From positions 1 to 45,452 of the forward strand of contig CAJUSQ010000010.1 in the NCBI GenBank assembly GCA_910588885.1: a DNA stretch of 45,452 nucleotides, written 5' to 3'. The notes beneath the pieces are model-generated. The model saw only the letters and a program-made list of their open reading frames with translations. It was not told the origin of the DNA and ran no database searches. The position numbers and the translations under genes were made by a program. Of the stretch, positions 1 to 8,252 are shown in pieces (positions within the stretch are counted from its first letter, which is position 1; every line of letters starts with the position of its first letter). Source of the DNA: an uncultured Lachnospiraceae bacterium. Its GTDB lineage: Bacteria; Bacillota; Clostridia; Lachnospirales; Lachnospiraceae.

Positions 1-54
1 AAGCTCGTCGGGCTCATAACCCGAAGGTCACAGGTTCAAATCCTGTCCCCGCAA
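1..54 (+). tRNA. tRNA with CAT anticodon (tRNA-Met type), 5' end outside window
   Basis: The 3' part of a tRNA. The anticodon stem-loop reads CGGGCTCATAACCCG with anticodon CAT, followed by a variable loop and a T-arm ACAGG-TTCAAAT-CCTGT. The 3' acceptor strand CCCCGCA ends with discriminator A at 54. CCA is not encoded. The 5' acceptor strand and most of the D-arm lie before the window, so elongator Met, initiator Met and tRNA-Ile2 (lysidine-modified CAT) cannot be fully separated. Confidence 0.9.
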
Positions 55-61
55 CTCCTGA

Positions 62-100
62 AAGAGACTTATGGCAGAGGCCGGAAAGTCTCTTCTTTTT
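62..100 (+). terminator. Rho-independent terminator after tRNA
   Basis: AAGAGACTT (62-70) pairs with AAGTCTCTT (86-94), followed by CTTTTT. It sits directly behind the tRNA and separates it from the next gene. Confidence 0.75.
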
Positions 101-183
101 ATATATGATATAGAGTTTTTATAGATGGTATGGGGCAAGACGGATGTCATATAAGCAGCAGGCGCGTAGGAGGCAGTCGGGTC

Positions 184-1884
184 ATGAGGGGAAAGCGAAT
201 TCCAATCGGTATTGAATTCTATCAGGAAATGATTGAGAAAGCATATTATTATGTGGATAAAACGCTTCTGATCAAGGATATCCTGGATAAAGGGGGAAAG
301 GTGACTCTTTTTACCAGGCCCAGGCGTTTCGGCAAGACTTTGGCCCTTACGATGCTTCAGACGTTTTTTGAGCTGGAAACAGGGGAATCGGGGCGGAAGA
401 CGGAAAAGAAGCGTTATTTTGAGGGAATGAAAATTGCGGAAGCAGGGCAGGAGTATTTGGAACATATGGGACGGTACCCGGTGATTTTCCTTTCCCTGAA
501 ATCAGCCAGGCAGCCGGATTTTTTGACGGCTTATGAGAGTATTTTAGATGAAATTATAAAAGAATACGAACGGCATCAGCCGATTCTGGAAGGCTTGTCG
601 GAATCAAGGCGGGAGCGTTACCAACAGCTGATGAACCGAAAGGCAGACCGGGCGGCTTATGGAAAAGCGCTGCAGTTTTTGTCGGAATGTCTGGAGCAGT
701 ACTATGGCAGGAAAACGGTTCTTTTGCTGGATGAATATGATGTGCCGTTGGAAAATTCTTATCTACGGGGATTTTATGAGGAAATGACAGATTTTATCCG
801 TTCCTTGTTTGAATCTGCCCTGAAAACCAACAAAAGCCTGGAATTGGCAGTCATTACCGGATGCTTGCGCATTAGTAAGGAGAGCATTTTTACCGGGTTA
901 AATAATCTGGAAGTAATCTCCGTGATGAATGAGGAATTTGGGGAGTATTTTGGATTTACCCAGGGGGAAGTGGAGCAGATTCTAGGTGACTATGGCTTTG
1001 CCAAGAAGACTGAGGAAGCCAGAAGCTGGTATGACGGATATTTGTTTGGAAATGCAGAGGTTTACAATCCCTGGAGTATTTTAAATTATATAAAGGCATT
1101 GTCCGCAAACAGGCAGGCATTTCCAAAGCCCTATTGGTCAAATACCTCTTCCAACAGTATTATAAGAGAATTGGTGGAGATGGCTGACAGCAATGCGAAG
1201 AAGGAAATTGAATTGCTGATTAAGGGAGAGGTCATTGAAAAACCGGTTCAGGAGGACATTACTTACGAAGATGTCCGAAAATCACAGGATCATCTTTGGA
1301 ATTTTCTGTTTTTTACCGGATATTTAAAAAAAGCCGGGGAACGGAGGGAGGCGCGGACGGTTTATCTGACCTTAAAGATTCCCAACGAAGAAGTTTTATG
1401 TATCTATGAAACTACAATCCGGGAATGGTTTGAAGAAAAGATTAAGGTATCGGATTTCGCTTCCATGTACCAGGCCATGCTGAAAGGAGATTGTGAAACT
1501 TTTGGCGGATTGCTGAAACGGCAGCTGATAGAAAGTATCAGCTTTTATGACAGCCGGGAGGATTTTTATCATGGCTTCCTGCCGGGGCTGCTCCGGGGAC
1601 TGAAGGACTATGAAATTTGGTCTAACCGCGAAAGCGGAGAGGGCAGGCCGGATCTTTTACTCAAGCCCTATGACGAACAAAAACCTGCCGTAGTCCTGGA
1701 ACTAAAATATGCCAAAAGCTTCAATGAGATGGGCCGGCTTTGTGAAAAAGCTTTACTGCAGGCGGAGGAAAAAAAGTATACGGATTCTTTGTCACAGGAA
1801 GGATATGCGAGAATTCTCACTTACGGAATCTGTTTTTGTAAAAAAAGCTGTATGGTAAAAATTTGTGAAAAAAATAACAAGTAG
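184..1884 (+). CDS. AAA-ATPase-like protein with C-terminal PD-(D/E)XK nuclease-type domain
   Basis: About 566 residues. The N-terminal half matches the AAA-ATPase-like family common in gut bacteria (PF09820 type): the opening IPIGI segment, a Walker A region RPRRFGKT near residues 45-52, and a Walker B VLLLDEYDVP near 179-188. The C-terminal part carries GRPDLLL followed about 15 residues later by ELKYAK, the D...ExK pattern of PD-(D/E)XK nucleases (PF08011 type). ATG 184 was chosen over an upstream in-frame start at 130 because TAGGAGG lies at 167-173 and the homologous N-terminus begins close to KRIPIGI. These proteins often occur as many copies per genome and have no settled function. A nucleic-acid or defence-related role is only inference. 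The next gene follows after 11 bases and may be co-transcribed. Confidence 0.85.
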   Translation: MRGKRIPIGIEFYQEMIEKAYYYVDKTLLIKDILDKGGKVTLFTRPRRFGKTLALTMLQTFFELETGESGRKTEKKRYFEGMKIAEAGQEYLEHMGRYPVIFLSLKSARQPDFLTAYESILDEIIKEYERHQPILEGLSESRRERYQQLMNRKADRAAYGKALQFLSECLEQYYGRKTVLLLDEYDVPLENSYLRGFYEEMTDFIRSLFESALKTNKSLELAVITGCLRISKESIFTGLNNLEVISVMNEEFGEYFGFTQGEVEQILGDYGFAKKTEEARSWYDGYLFGNAEVYNPWSILNYIKALSANRQAFPKPYWSNTSSNSIIRELVEMADSNAKKEIELLIKGEVIEKPVQEDITYEDVRKSQDHLWNFLFFTGYLKKAGERREARTVYLTLKIPNEEVLCIYETTIREWFEEKIKVSDFASMYQAMLKGDCETFGGLLKRQLIESISFYDSREDFYHGFLPGLLRGLKDYEIWSNRESGEGRPDLLLKPYDEQKPAVVLELKYAKSFNEMGRLCEKALLQAEEKKYTDSLSQEGYARILTYGICFCKKSCMVKICEKNNK

Positions 1885-1895
1885 GAGGCATTGTT

Positions 1896-2624
1896 ATGAC
1901 AGAAAGAGAACAATTGAAAAGGTGGATTTCTGAATCGGACAATATTGTTTTTTTCGGAGGGGCGGGGGTATCGACGGAAAGCGGCATTCCGGATTTTCGG
2001 AGTGTGGACGGCTTATACCATCAGCAGTATGACTATCCGCCGGAACAGATTTTAAGCCATTCCTTTTATTTACAGAATACGGAAGAATTTTACCGTTTTT
2101 ATCGGAATAAGATGCTCTGTATGGACGCAAAGCCCAATGCGGCCCATAAGGCCCTGGCAAAGCTGGAGCAGGAGGGAAAGCTTCGGGCGGTTGTAACCCA
2201 GAATATCGACGGGCTTCATCAAAAAGCAGGAAGCCGTAAGGTATTGGAGCTTCACGGAAGCGTACACCGGAATTTTTGTCAAAAATGCGGAGCGCTGTAT
2301 GATGCGGAATTCATTCTGGGTACGGAAGGGATTCCCCTTTGTGAAAGTTGCAGCGGCAAAATAAAGCCGGATGTTGTCCTCTACGAAGAAAGCCTGAATA
2401 TGGATGTGATGAAGGAAGCGATTTCCCGTATCAGCCAGGCGGAGATTTTAATCATCGGAGGGACTTCCCTGGCGGTATATCCGGCAGCGGGCCTTATCGA
2501 TTATTATGGAGGGGAGAAGCTGGTTTTGATCAACCGGGATGCCACGCCCATGGATCGACGGGCGGATCTGCTGATACAGGGCAATATCGGAGAAATCCTG
2601 GGCAGAATCTGCGGGACAGAATGA
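1896..2624 (+). CDS. cobB: NAD-dependent protein deacylase (sirtuin, Sir2/CobB family)
   Basis: A 242-residue cytoplasmic sirtuin that removes acyl groups from protein lysines using NAD. The visible motifs are the NAD-binding GAGVSTESGIPDFRS (about residues 22-36), TQNIDGLH (about 101-108), the catalytic histidine in LHGS (about 120), and a zinc ribbon of two Cys pairs, CQKC and CESC. Length is normal for a bacterial class II/III type sirtuin. AGGAGG lies just ahead of ATG 1896. It starts 11 bases after the AAA-ATPase gene and is followed closely by the DUF951 gene, so a short operon is likely. Substrates cannot be predicted. Confidence 0.95.
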   Translation: MTEREQLKRWISESDNIVFFGGAGVSTESGIPDFRSVDGLYHQQYDYPPEQILSHSFYLQNTEEFYRFYRNKMLCMDAKPNAAHKALAKLEQEGKLRAVVTQNIDGLHQKAGSRKVLELHGSVHRNFCQKCGALYDAEFILGTEGIPLCESCSGKIKPDVVLYEESLNMDVMKEAISRISQAEILIIGGTSLAVYPAAGLIDYYGGEKLVLINRDATPMDRRADLLIQGNIGEILGRICGTE

Positions 2625-2647
2625 ATCATGATTTTGAGGAGGAATCA

Positions 2648-2839
2648 ATGGAATATCAGGTATCGGACGTTGTGAGATTGAAAAAAAAGCATCCCTGCGG
2701 CAGCTTTGAATGGGAGGTTTTGAGGGTTGGAGCGGATTTCCGGTTAAAATGTATGGGCTGCGGCCACCAGATTATGATTTCCCGTAAACTGGTGGAAAAA
2801 AACACGAAGGAAATCAAAAAAAGACTTGAAAAAGCCTGA
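2648..2839 (+). CDS. DUF951 family small protein
   Basis: A 63-residue protein starting MEYQVSDVVRLKKKHPCGS. The pattern of a basic N-terminal strand, HPCG, then CMGCGH and a basic helical tail matches DUF951 (PF06107), the family of Bacillus subtilis YyzM. In Bacillus this gene also lies close to rpsF, as it does here (86 bases upstream of rpsF). The Cys residues in HPCG and CMGCGH could bind a metal, which is inference. GAGGAGG precedes ATG 2648. No function has been established for the family as far as I know. Confidence 0.85.
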   Translation: MEYQVSDVVRLKKKHPCGSFEWEVLRVGADFRLKCMGCGHQIMISRKLVEKNTKEIKKRLEKA

Positions 2840-2854
2840 AAAATATGGTAGCAT
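2826..2854 (+). promoter_or_regulatory. Possible promoter of the rpsF-ssb-rpsR operon
   Basis: TTGAAA (2826-2831), a 17-base spacer and TAGCAT (2849-2854). The -10 box is a weak match, and the site overlaps the end of the DUF951 gene. Confidence 0.35.
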
Positions 2855-2886
2855 GATGAATTGTGATATATTATAAATTCCTTGCT

Positions 2887-2901
2887 CCCTGCGGAACAGG
2901 G
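2887..2901 (+). promoter_or_regulatory. Hairpin in the rpsF leader, possible S6:S18 autoregulatory site
   Basis: CCCTG-CGGAA-CAGGG forms a short hairpin 25 bases ahead of the rpsF start. Many bacteria control rpsF-rpsR through an RNA bound by the S6:S18 complex. The position fits, but I cannot confirm the conserved motif by eye. Confidence 0.3.
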
Positions 2902-2925
2902 GGCCAGAGACCACAAGGAGGTACG

Positions 2926-3222
2926 ATGAGCATGAACAAATATGAATTAGCACTTGTTGTTAATGCAAAAATCGAAGATGAAGTCAGAGCCGCTACCGTT
3001 GAGAAAGCGAAAGAGTATATTACTCGTTTCGGCGGCACCATTACCAATGTTGATGAATGGGGTAAGAAAAGACTTGCTTACGAGATTCAGAAAATGAGGG
3101 AAGGTTTTTATTACTTCATCCAGTTCGATGCGGATGCAGATTGTCCGGGACAGCTGGAAGAGCATATCCGAATTATGGACAATGTACTCCGTTTCTTATG
3201 CGTTAGACAGGATGAGGCGTAG
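2926..3222 (+). CDS. rpsF: 30S ribosomal protein S6
   Basis: A 98-residue protein starting MSMNKYELALVV, the typical S6 opening, with the S6 core (WGKKRLAYEIQKMREGFYYF) in the second half. S6 binds 16S rRNA in the platform of the 30S subunit together with S18, whose gene lies two genes downstream. ATG 2926 follows AAGGAGG by a good distance. The further upstream in-frame start at 2863 has no ribosome binding site. The order rpsF-ssb-rpsR is the classical Firmicutes arrangement. Confidence 0.97.
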   Translation: MSMNKYELALVVNAKIEDEVRAATVEKAKEYITRFGGTITNVDEWGKKRLAYEIQKMREGFYYFIQFDADADCPGQLEEHIRIMDNVLRFLCVRQDEA

Positions 3223-3241
3223 ATAGAGAAAAGGAGATCGT

Positions 3242-3703
3242 ATGAACAAAGTAATACTTATGGGACGGTTGACCAGAGATCCTGAGGTACGTTATTCTCA
3301 GGGTGAAAATTCCTTGGCGATCGCCAGATATACGCTGGCGGTAGACCGGAGATTTAACAGACGTGACGGAGGGGACAACCAGCAGTCAGCTGATTTTATT
3401 TCCTGTGTGGCGTTTGGACGTTCCGGTGAATTTGCGGAGAAGTATTTCCGCAAGGGATTGAAGATTGTAGTAACCGGAAGGATTCAGACCGGCAGCTACA
3501 CCAATCAGGAGGGCCAGAAGGTCTATACCACAGAAGTCGTGGTGGAAGACCAGGAATTCGCTGAAAGCAAGGCGGCCAGCGACAGCTACAGTCCGCAGGG
3601 CGGTGGATTTGCACCGATGGACAGGCCGGCGCCGAGTGCAGCGGTTGGGGACGGTTTCATGAATATTCCGGATGGCATTGACGAGGAACTGCCATTTAAT
3701 TGA
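3242..3703 (+). CDS. ssb: Single-stranded DNA-binding protein
   Basis: A 153-residue SSB with an N-terminal OB-fold (MNKVILMGRLTRDPEVRYS) of about 110 residues, a flexible Gly/Pro-rich linker, and the acidic C-terminal tail DGIDEELPFN, which recruits replication and repair partners. It binds single-stranded DNA as a tetramer at replication forks. It lies 19 bases after rpsF, with AAAAGGAG before the ATG. Its placement between rpsF and rpsR is standard. Confidence 0.97.
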   Translation: MNKVILMGRLTRDPEVRYSQGENSLAIARYTLAVDRRFNRRDGGDNQQSADFISCVAFGRSGEFAEKYFRKGLKIVVTGRIQTGSYTNQEGQKVYTTEVVVEDQEFAESKAASDSYSPQGGGFAPMDRPAPSAAVGDGFMNIPDGIDEELPFN

Positions 3704-3757
3704 TTGGATGTTCGGACGAAGGACTGCCATTTCATAAATTATAGGAGGTAATCAATC

Positions 3758-4021
3758 ATGGCTTATAATAAAGGCGAGAAAAGCGATGCACCCATGAAGC
3801 GCAGGGGCGGCATGCGCAGAAGAAAAAAAGTTTGTGTATTCTGTGGAAAAGATAATGCAATTGACTACAAAGATACGAATAAATTAAAGAGATACGTTTC
3901 CGAGAGAGGAAAGATCCTTCCCAGAAGGATTACAGGAAACTGTGCAAAGCATCAGAGAGCCCTTACCGTTGCAATTAAGCGTGCAAGACATATTTCTTTG
4001 ATGCCCTATGTAACGGAATAA
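3758..4021 (+). CDS. rpsR: 30S ribosomal protein S18
   Basis: An 87-residue S18 containing the conserved core YVSERGKILPRRITGNCAKH and the C-terminal IKRARHISLMPYV. A CVFC pair plus a Cys-x2-His in GNCAKH gives four possible zinc ligands, as in the zinc-ribbon form of S18 that some lineages have lost. It is the last gene of the rpsF-ssb-rpsR group and is followed at once by a strong terminator. AGGAGG lies 10 bases before ATG 3758. Confidence 0.97.
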   Translation: MAYNKGEKSDAPMKRRGGMRRRKKVCVFCGKDNAIDYKDTNKLKRYVSERGKILPRRITGNCAKHQRALTVAIKRARHISLMPYVTE

Positions 4022-4028
4022 CAGATAA

Positions 4029-4060
4029 GGCTGACTGCCGATTTGGCAGTCGGCCTTTTT
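4029..4060 (+). terminator. Terminator after rpsR
   Basis: GGCTGACTGCC (4029-4039) pairs with GGCAGTCGGCC (4045-4055) with one wobble pair, followed by TTTTT. Confidence 0.9.
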
Positions 4061-4088
4061 AATTGGACGGCAACCTTTTCCCGTATGC

Positions 4089-4117
4089 TTTACTTTTCAG
4101 CGATTTCGCGGTATAAT
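4089..4117 (+). promoter_or_regulatory. Promoter of gdpP-rplI-dnaB
   Basis: TTTACT (4089-4094), a 17-base spacer and TATAAT (4112-4117), located between the rpsR terminator and gdpP. Confidence 0.65.
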
Positions 4118-4180
4118 AATGCAGTGGAGCATGGAGACGGCAACGGAATCCATTGCTTGATCGGAAATCGGAGGTATACA

Positions 4181-6232
4181 ATGAAGACGAAGATTAGGCT
4201 GAAAGGGCAGCTGCGGAATTATATGTACTGGCCCTTGATTATGACAATTGTACTGGCCCTTCTAAATATTCCGGCTTATGTGATGAACCGGAAGCTTGGT
4301 CTGATATTCAGCGGGTTTGTCGTAATCTATTTTATCATTGTTCTTTGTGCTTACTTGTACAATAAACCGGTGATCTTGAATGAATTGATTCATTTTGCAA
4401 CCCAGTACGGGACAGTGCAGAAGCGCCTTTTGGAAGAATTTGAAGTTCCTTATGCCCTGCTGGATTTTAACGGGAAGATCTTGTGGGTGAACCAGAAGTT
4501 TGCTGAGGTAACCGGGAAAAAACGGGATTATCACAAATCCATAACCGGGATCTTTCCAAGCCTGACCCGGGAAGTCCTTCAGAAGGAAGAAGAGAACGTG
4601 GAAGTGGAGCTATGCCTTCAGGGACAGTATTACCGGGGCAGTATGAATAAAATTTATTTTGACGCCGTAACGGACAACAATGCGGTGATTTCCGTAGAGG
4701 ACAGCGATCAGTTTCTGACGGTGCTGTACTTATTTGATGAAACGAAGCTGCACCATTACATCACGGAGAATCAGGAACAGAAGCTGGTCTGCGGGCTGGT
4801 TTATATTGATAATTATGAAGAAGCCCTGGCCAGTATTGAGGAAGTAAAGCGTTCCCTGCTGGTAGCTTTGGTAGACCGGAAGGTCAATAAATACTTTGTG
4901 GAACGGGATTCCATTGTCAAGAAGCTGGAAAAGGACAAGTATTTTATCGTATTCAAACAGAAGTACCTGGAGGAGTTCGTAACGGACCGGTTCAGTATTA
5001 TCGAAGATGCGAAGACCATTAAGGTTGGAAATGAAATGGCCGTTACCTTAAGTATCGGAATCGGGATCGGCGGAGGCAGCTATAACCGGAATTATGATTA
5101 TGCCCGTATGGCCATGGATCTGGCCCTGGGACGGGGAGGCGACCAGGTAGTCGTAAAAGAAGGGGAAAAGATTTCCTATTATGGCGGAAAATCCAGGCAG
5201 GTGGAGAAGATGACCCGGGTGAAGGCACGGGTGAAGGCCCATGCCCTTCGGGAAATTATCGAGAGCAAGGACCGGGTGTTTATTATGGGCCACAGCATCA
5301 GCGATGCCGATGCGTTCGGGGCTGCAGTGGGTATTTTCTGTGCAGTCCGTGTATTGGAAAAGCGGGCTTATATTGTAATCAACGAAGTAACATCCTCCCT
5401 GCGCCCCATTAAGGAACAGTTCACGGAAGAGCGTGGATATCCCGGGGATATGTTTATCAGCAGTGAAATGGCGCTGGAAATGGTGGATAACAATGCGGCA
5501 GTGGTTGTGGTGGACGTCAACCGGGCCAGCTATACGGAATGCCCGGGGCTTTTGAAATGTACCAAGTCCATTGTGGTATTTGACCATCACCGCCAGAGCA
5601 GCGAGGTAATTGAAAATGCGGTCCTGTCCTACATTGAATCCTATGCATCCTCTACCTGTGAGATGGTAGCTGAGGTCCTGCAGTATTTTTCAGAGGATAT
5701 CCATCTGGAAAGCCAGGAGGCAGACTGTATTTATGCCGGTATTTTGATTGATACGGATAATTTTAATACAAAAACGGGAGTACGGACCTTTGAAGCGGCG
5801 GCATATCTTAGACGATGCGGCGCGGAGGTGACACGGGTGAGAAAGCTTCTCAGGGATGATATGGATGCTTATAAGGCCCGGGCCGAGGTGGTGCGCAATG
5901 CCAGGGTTTATCACAAGGTATTTGCGATTTCCGTATGCCCCGGAAAAGGGATTGAAAGCCCTACCATTGTAGGGGCCCAGGCGGCTAACGAGCTGCTGAA
6001 TATTGTGGGAATTAAGGCGTCCTTCGTTTTGACGGAATACAATGACAAAATCTTTATCAGCTCCCGGTCTATTGATGAGATCAACGTACAGCTGATTATG
6101 GAAAAAATGGGCGGCGGCGGCCACTTAAGCGTAGCCGGAGCCCAGCTGAAGGATTGTTCGGTGGACGAAGCGATTGCAATTGTTGAGAAGACTTTGGATC
6201 AGATGGTGAAAGAAGGAGAGATTGAATTATGA
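4181..6232 (+). CDS. gdpP: Cyclic-di-AMP phosphodiesterase GdpP (YybT family)
   Basis: A 683-residue membrane-bound phosphodiesterase that degrades c-di-AMP, the second messenger for potassium, osmotic and cell-wall balance. Order of parts: two transmembrane helices in the first 65 residues, a PAS-like domain, a degenerate GGDEF domain (about 175-300), and DHH/DHHA1 domains. The DHH metal site shows GHSISDADAFG (about 370-380) and VFDHHRQ (about 467). The DHHA1 end shows GGGGHLSVAGAQ (about 642-653). ATG 4181 follows CGGAGG by six bases. The longer frame from 4043 would run into the rpsR terminator and is not used. The stop overlaps the rplI start (ATGA). Confidence 0.95.
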   Translation: MKTKIRLKGQLRNYMYWPLIMTIVLALLNIPAYVMNRKLGLIFSGFVVIYFIIVLCAYLYNKPVILNELIHFATQYGTVQKRLLEEFEVPYALLDFNGKILWVNQKFAEVTGKKRDYHKSITGIFPSLTREVLQKEEENVEVELCLQGQYYRGSMNKIYFDAVTDNNAVISVEDSDQFLTVLYLFDETKLHHYITENQEQKLVCGLVYIDNYEEALASIEEVKRSLLVALVDRKVNKYFVERDSIVKKLEKDKYFIVFKQKYLEEFVTDRFSIIEDAKTIKVGNEMAVTLSIGIGIGGGSYNRNYDYARMAMDLALGRGGDQVVVKEGEKISYYGGKSRQVEKMTRVKARVKAHALREIIESKDRVFIMGHSISDADAFGAAVGIFCAVRVLEKRAYIVINEVTSSLRPIKEQFTEERGYPGDMFISSEMALEMVDNNAAVVVVDVNRASYTECPGLLKCTKSIVVFDHHRQSSEVIENAVLSYIESYASSTCEMVAEVLQYFSEDIHLESQEADCIYAGILIDTDNFNTKTGVRTFEAAAYLRRCGAEVTRVRKLLRDDMDAYKARAEVVRNARVYHKVFAISVCPGKGIESPTIVGAQAANELLNIVGIKASFVLTEYNDKIFISSRSIDEINVQLIMEKMGGGGHLSVAGAQLKDCSVDEAIAIVEKTLDQMVKEGEIEL

Positions 6233-6675
6233 AAGTAATTTTATTGGAAGATGTGAAATCCCTTGGGAAAAAGGGAGAGATTGTAAATGTCAGCGACGGA
6301 TATGCAAGAAATATGATTCTGCCCAAGAAATTAGGGGTGGAAGCCAACAAGAAGAACCTGAATGACTTAAAGCTCCAAAACCAGCACACGGAACGGGTCG
6401 CACTGGAGAATCTGGAAGCAGCCAAAAAGCTGGCTGAGGAGATTGGGGAAAAACAGGTACAGGTATCCATTAAGACCGGAGAGGGCGGACGGATTTTTGG
6501 TTCCGTTTCCACAAAGGAGATTGCGGCAGCGGCAAAGGAACAGCTGGATTTGGAGCTGGATAAGAAGAAAATGCAGCTGCCGGAGGGATTAAAGGCCCTG
6601 GGAATGCATGAGGTGCCCATTAAACTGCATCCCAAGGTAACAGCTACCCTGAGGGTAAAAGTGGTAGAAGAGTAG
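6229..6675 (+). CDS. rplI: 50S ribosomal protein L9
   Basis: A 148-residue L9. The N-terminal 23S rRNA-binding domain is clear (MKVILLEDVKSLGKKGEIV, then GYARNMILPKK), followed by the long connecting helix and a C-terminal domain with GGRIFGSVSTKEI. Length is normal. It overlaps gdpP by four bases and precedes dnaB, the usual gdpP-rplI-dnaB order of Firmicutes. Translation is probably coupled to gdpP. Confidence 0.97.
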   Translation: MKVILLEDVKSLGKKGEIVNVSDGYARNMILPKKLGVEANKKNLNDLKLQNQHTERVALENLEAAKKLAEEIGEKQVQVSIKTGEGGRIFGSVSTKEIAAAAKEQLDLELDKKKMQLPEGLKALGMHEVPIKLHPKVTATLRVKVVEE

Positions 6676-6756
6676 CAGGGAAACGGAAGGCAGCGAAAGC
6701 GTTTGGGCAGGGAAACGAAGGCAGCGAAAGCGTTTGGGCAGGGAAATGAAGGCAGC
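6676..6756 (+). repeat. Short tandem repeat between rplI and dnaB
   Basis: About 2.6 copies of a 31-32 base unit beginning CAGGGAAACGGAAGGCAGCG start directly after the rplI stop codon (unit starts 6676, 6708 and 6739). The last partial copy runs into the dnaB ribosome binding site. The unit is not a copy of the rplI coding end. Confidence 0.85.
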
Positions 6757-6770
6757 AGGAGGAAGCGTGA

Positions 6771-8102
6771 ATGGAAGAAGCTCTGATTAAGAGAATTATG
6801 CCTCACAGCTTAGAGGCAGAGCAATCTGTCATCGGCTCTATGATTATGGACAAGGAAGCCATTGTAATTGCTTCCGAAACAGTGAATAAGGAAGATTTTT
6901 ACCAGCAGTCCAACGGGATTCTCTTTGAATCCATGGTGGAGCTGTATAATGAGGGACAGCCGGTGGATGTGGTAACGCTCCAAAACCGCCTGAGGGAAAA
7001 GGACGTGCCGCCGGAGGTATGCAGCATGGAGTTTGTGGCCGGACTGATTGCGGCGGTGCCCACTTCTGCGAATGTGAAATATTATGCCAATATCGTAGCG
7101 GAGAAGGCAGTACTCCGCCGCCTGATTAAGGTCAACGAAGGGATTGCCAACCAGTGCTATCTGGGACAGGAGAGCCTGGAGGATATTTTGGCAGATACCG
7201 AGAAACAGATTTTTGCCGTGCTTCAGAATAAAAACGGCGGTGATTTTGTCCCGATTAAGCAGGTTGTGATTAATGCTTTGGAGAAAATCGAAATGGCGGC
7301 AAAGACCCAGGGAAATGTTACCGGAATTGCCACCGGATTTTTGGACCTGGATTATAAGACTTCGGGGCTGCAGCCTTCGGACCTGATCCTGGTAGCTGCC
7401 CGTCCTTCTATGGGAAAAACCGCTTTTGTTTTAAATATTGCCCAGCATGTGGCCTTTCACAGTAATTTGTGCACCGCGATTTTCAGTCTGGAAATGTCCA
7501 AGGAGCAGCTGGTGAACCGTTTGTTCTCCCTGGAATCCCGGGTGGACGCGCAGCTGCTTCGAACCGGAAACCTGGCGGATGCCGACTGGGAGAAGCTGAT
7601 TGAAGGGGCCGGCATCATCGGCCGTTCCAATCTGATTATAGACGATACGCCCGGAATTTCCATTTCAGAGCTGCGTTCCAAATGCCGGAAATACAAACTG
7701 GAACACGATTTGAAATTAATTATCATAGATTATCTGCAGCTGATGAGCGGTTCCGGCCGATCTGATTCCAGGCAGCAGGAAATTTCCGATATTTCCCGTT
7801 CCTTAAAAGGGCTGGCCAGAGAGCTGCATGTACCGGTCATTGCCTTGTCCCAGCTAAGCCGTCAGGTGGAGCAGCGGCCGGACCATCGGCCCATGCTTTC
7901 GGATCTGCGGGAATCCGGAGCAATCGAACAGGATGCGGACGTGGTGATGTTTATTTACCGGGATGATTATTACAATAAGGACACGCCGGATAAGAATATC
8001 GCGGAAATCATTATTTCAAAACAGAGGAACGGCCCCATCGGGACGATCAATTTGGTATGGCTGCCCCAGTATACGAAATTTGCAAATATGGAGCGGAACT
8101 AA
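6771..8102 (+). CDS. dnaB: Replicative DNA helicase
   Basis: A 443-residue DnaB-family hexameric helicase that unwinds DNA at the replication fork. The N-terminal domain starts MPHSLEAEQSVIGSM (interaction with primase and loader). The RecA-like C-terminal domain has Walker A ARPSMGKT (about 209-216), Walker B IIIDYLQLM (about 317-325) and the conserved SQLSRQVEQR segment. AGGAGG at 6757-6762 sets ATG 6771. It is the last gene of the gdpP-rplI-dnaB group and is followed by a terminator. Confidence 0.97.
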   Translation: MEEALIKRIMPHSLEAEQSVIGSMIMDKEAIVIASETVNKEDFYQQSNGILFESMVELYNEGQPVDVVTLQNRLREKDVPPEVCSMEFVAGLIAAVPTSANVKYYANIVAEKAVLRRLIKVNEGIANQCYLGQESLEDILADTEKQIFAVLQNKNGGDFVPIKQVVINALEKIEMAAKTQGNVTGIATGFLDLDYKTSGLQPSDLILVAARPSMGKTAFVLNIAQHVAFHSNLCTAIFSLEMSKEQLVNRLFSLESRVDAQLLRTGNLADADWEKLIEGAGIIGRSNLIIDDTPGISISELRSKCRKYKLEHDLKLIIIDYLQLMSGSGRSDSRQQEISDISRSLKGLARELHVPVIALSQLSRQVEQRPDHRPMLSDLRESGAIEQDADVVMFIYRDDYYNKDTPDKNIAEIIISKQRNGPIGTINLVWLPQYTKFANMERN

Positions 8103-8119
8103 AAATGCTGTAGAATGGT

Positions 8120-8156
8120 ACAGATACTTTTCGAGAAAGAAGAGTATCTGTTTTTT
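8120..8156 (+). terminator. Terminator after dnaB
   Basis: ACAGATACT (8120-8128) pairs with AGTATCTGT (8143-8151), followed by a run of T. Confidence 0.85.
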
Positions 8157-8184
8157 ATTGTCATTATATCACGATGGAAAATGA

Positions 8185-8212
8185 TTGTAAGATACTGGAA
8201 AAATGGTATAAA
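8185..8212 (+). promoter_or_regulatory. Promoter of the MerR-like gene
   Basis: TTGTAA (8185-8190), a 16-base spacer and TATAAA (8207-8212), about 40 bases before the start codon. Confidence 0.55.
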
Positions 8213-8252
8213 ATAAGATAGTAGAGAGAACAGAAGGATTGGAGGTAATCGT

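Noticed and set aside
4043..4180. N-terminal extension of GdpP from 4043
   Set aside because: It would begin inside the rpsR terminator and upstream of the promoter; ATG 4181 has a proper ribosome binding site.
6676..6756. Repeats after rplI considered as a mobile element or CRISPR fragment
   Set aside because: Simple tandem units without spacers, terminal inverted repeats or a coding frame.
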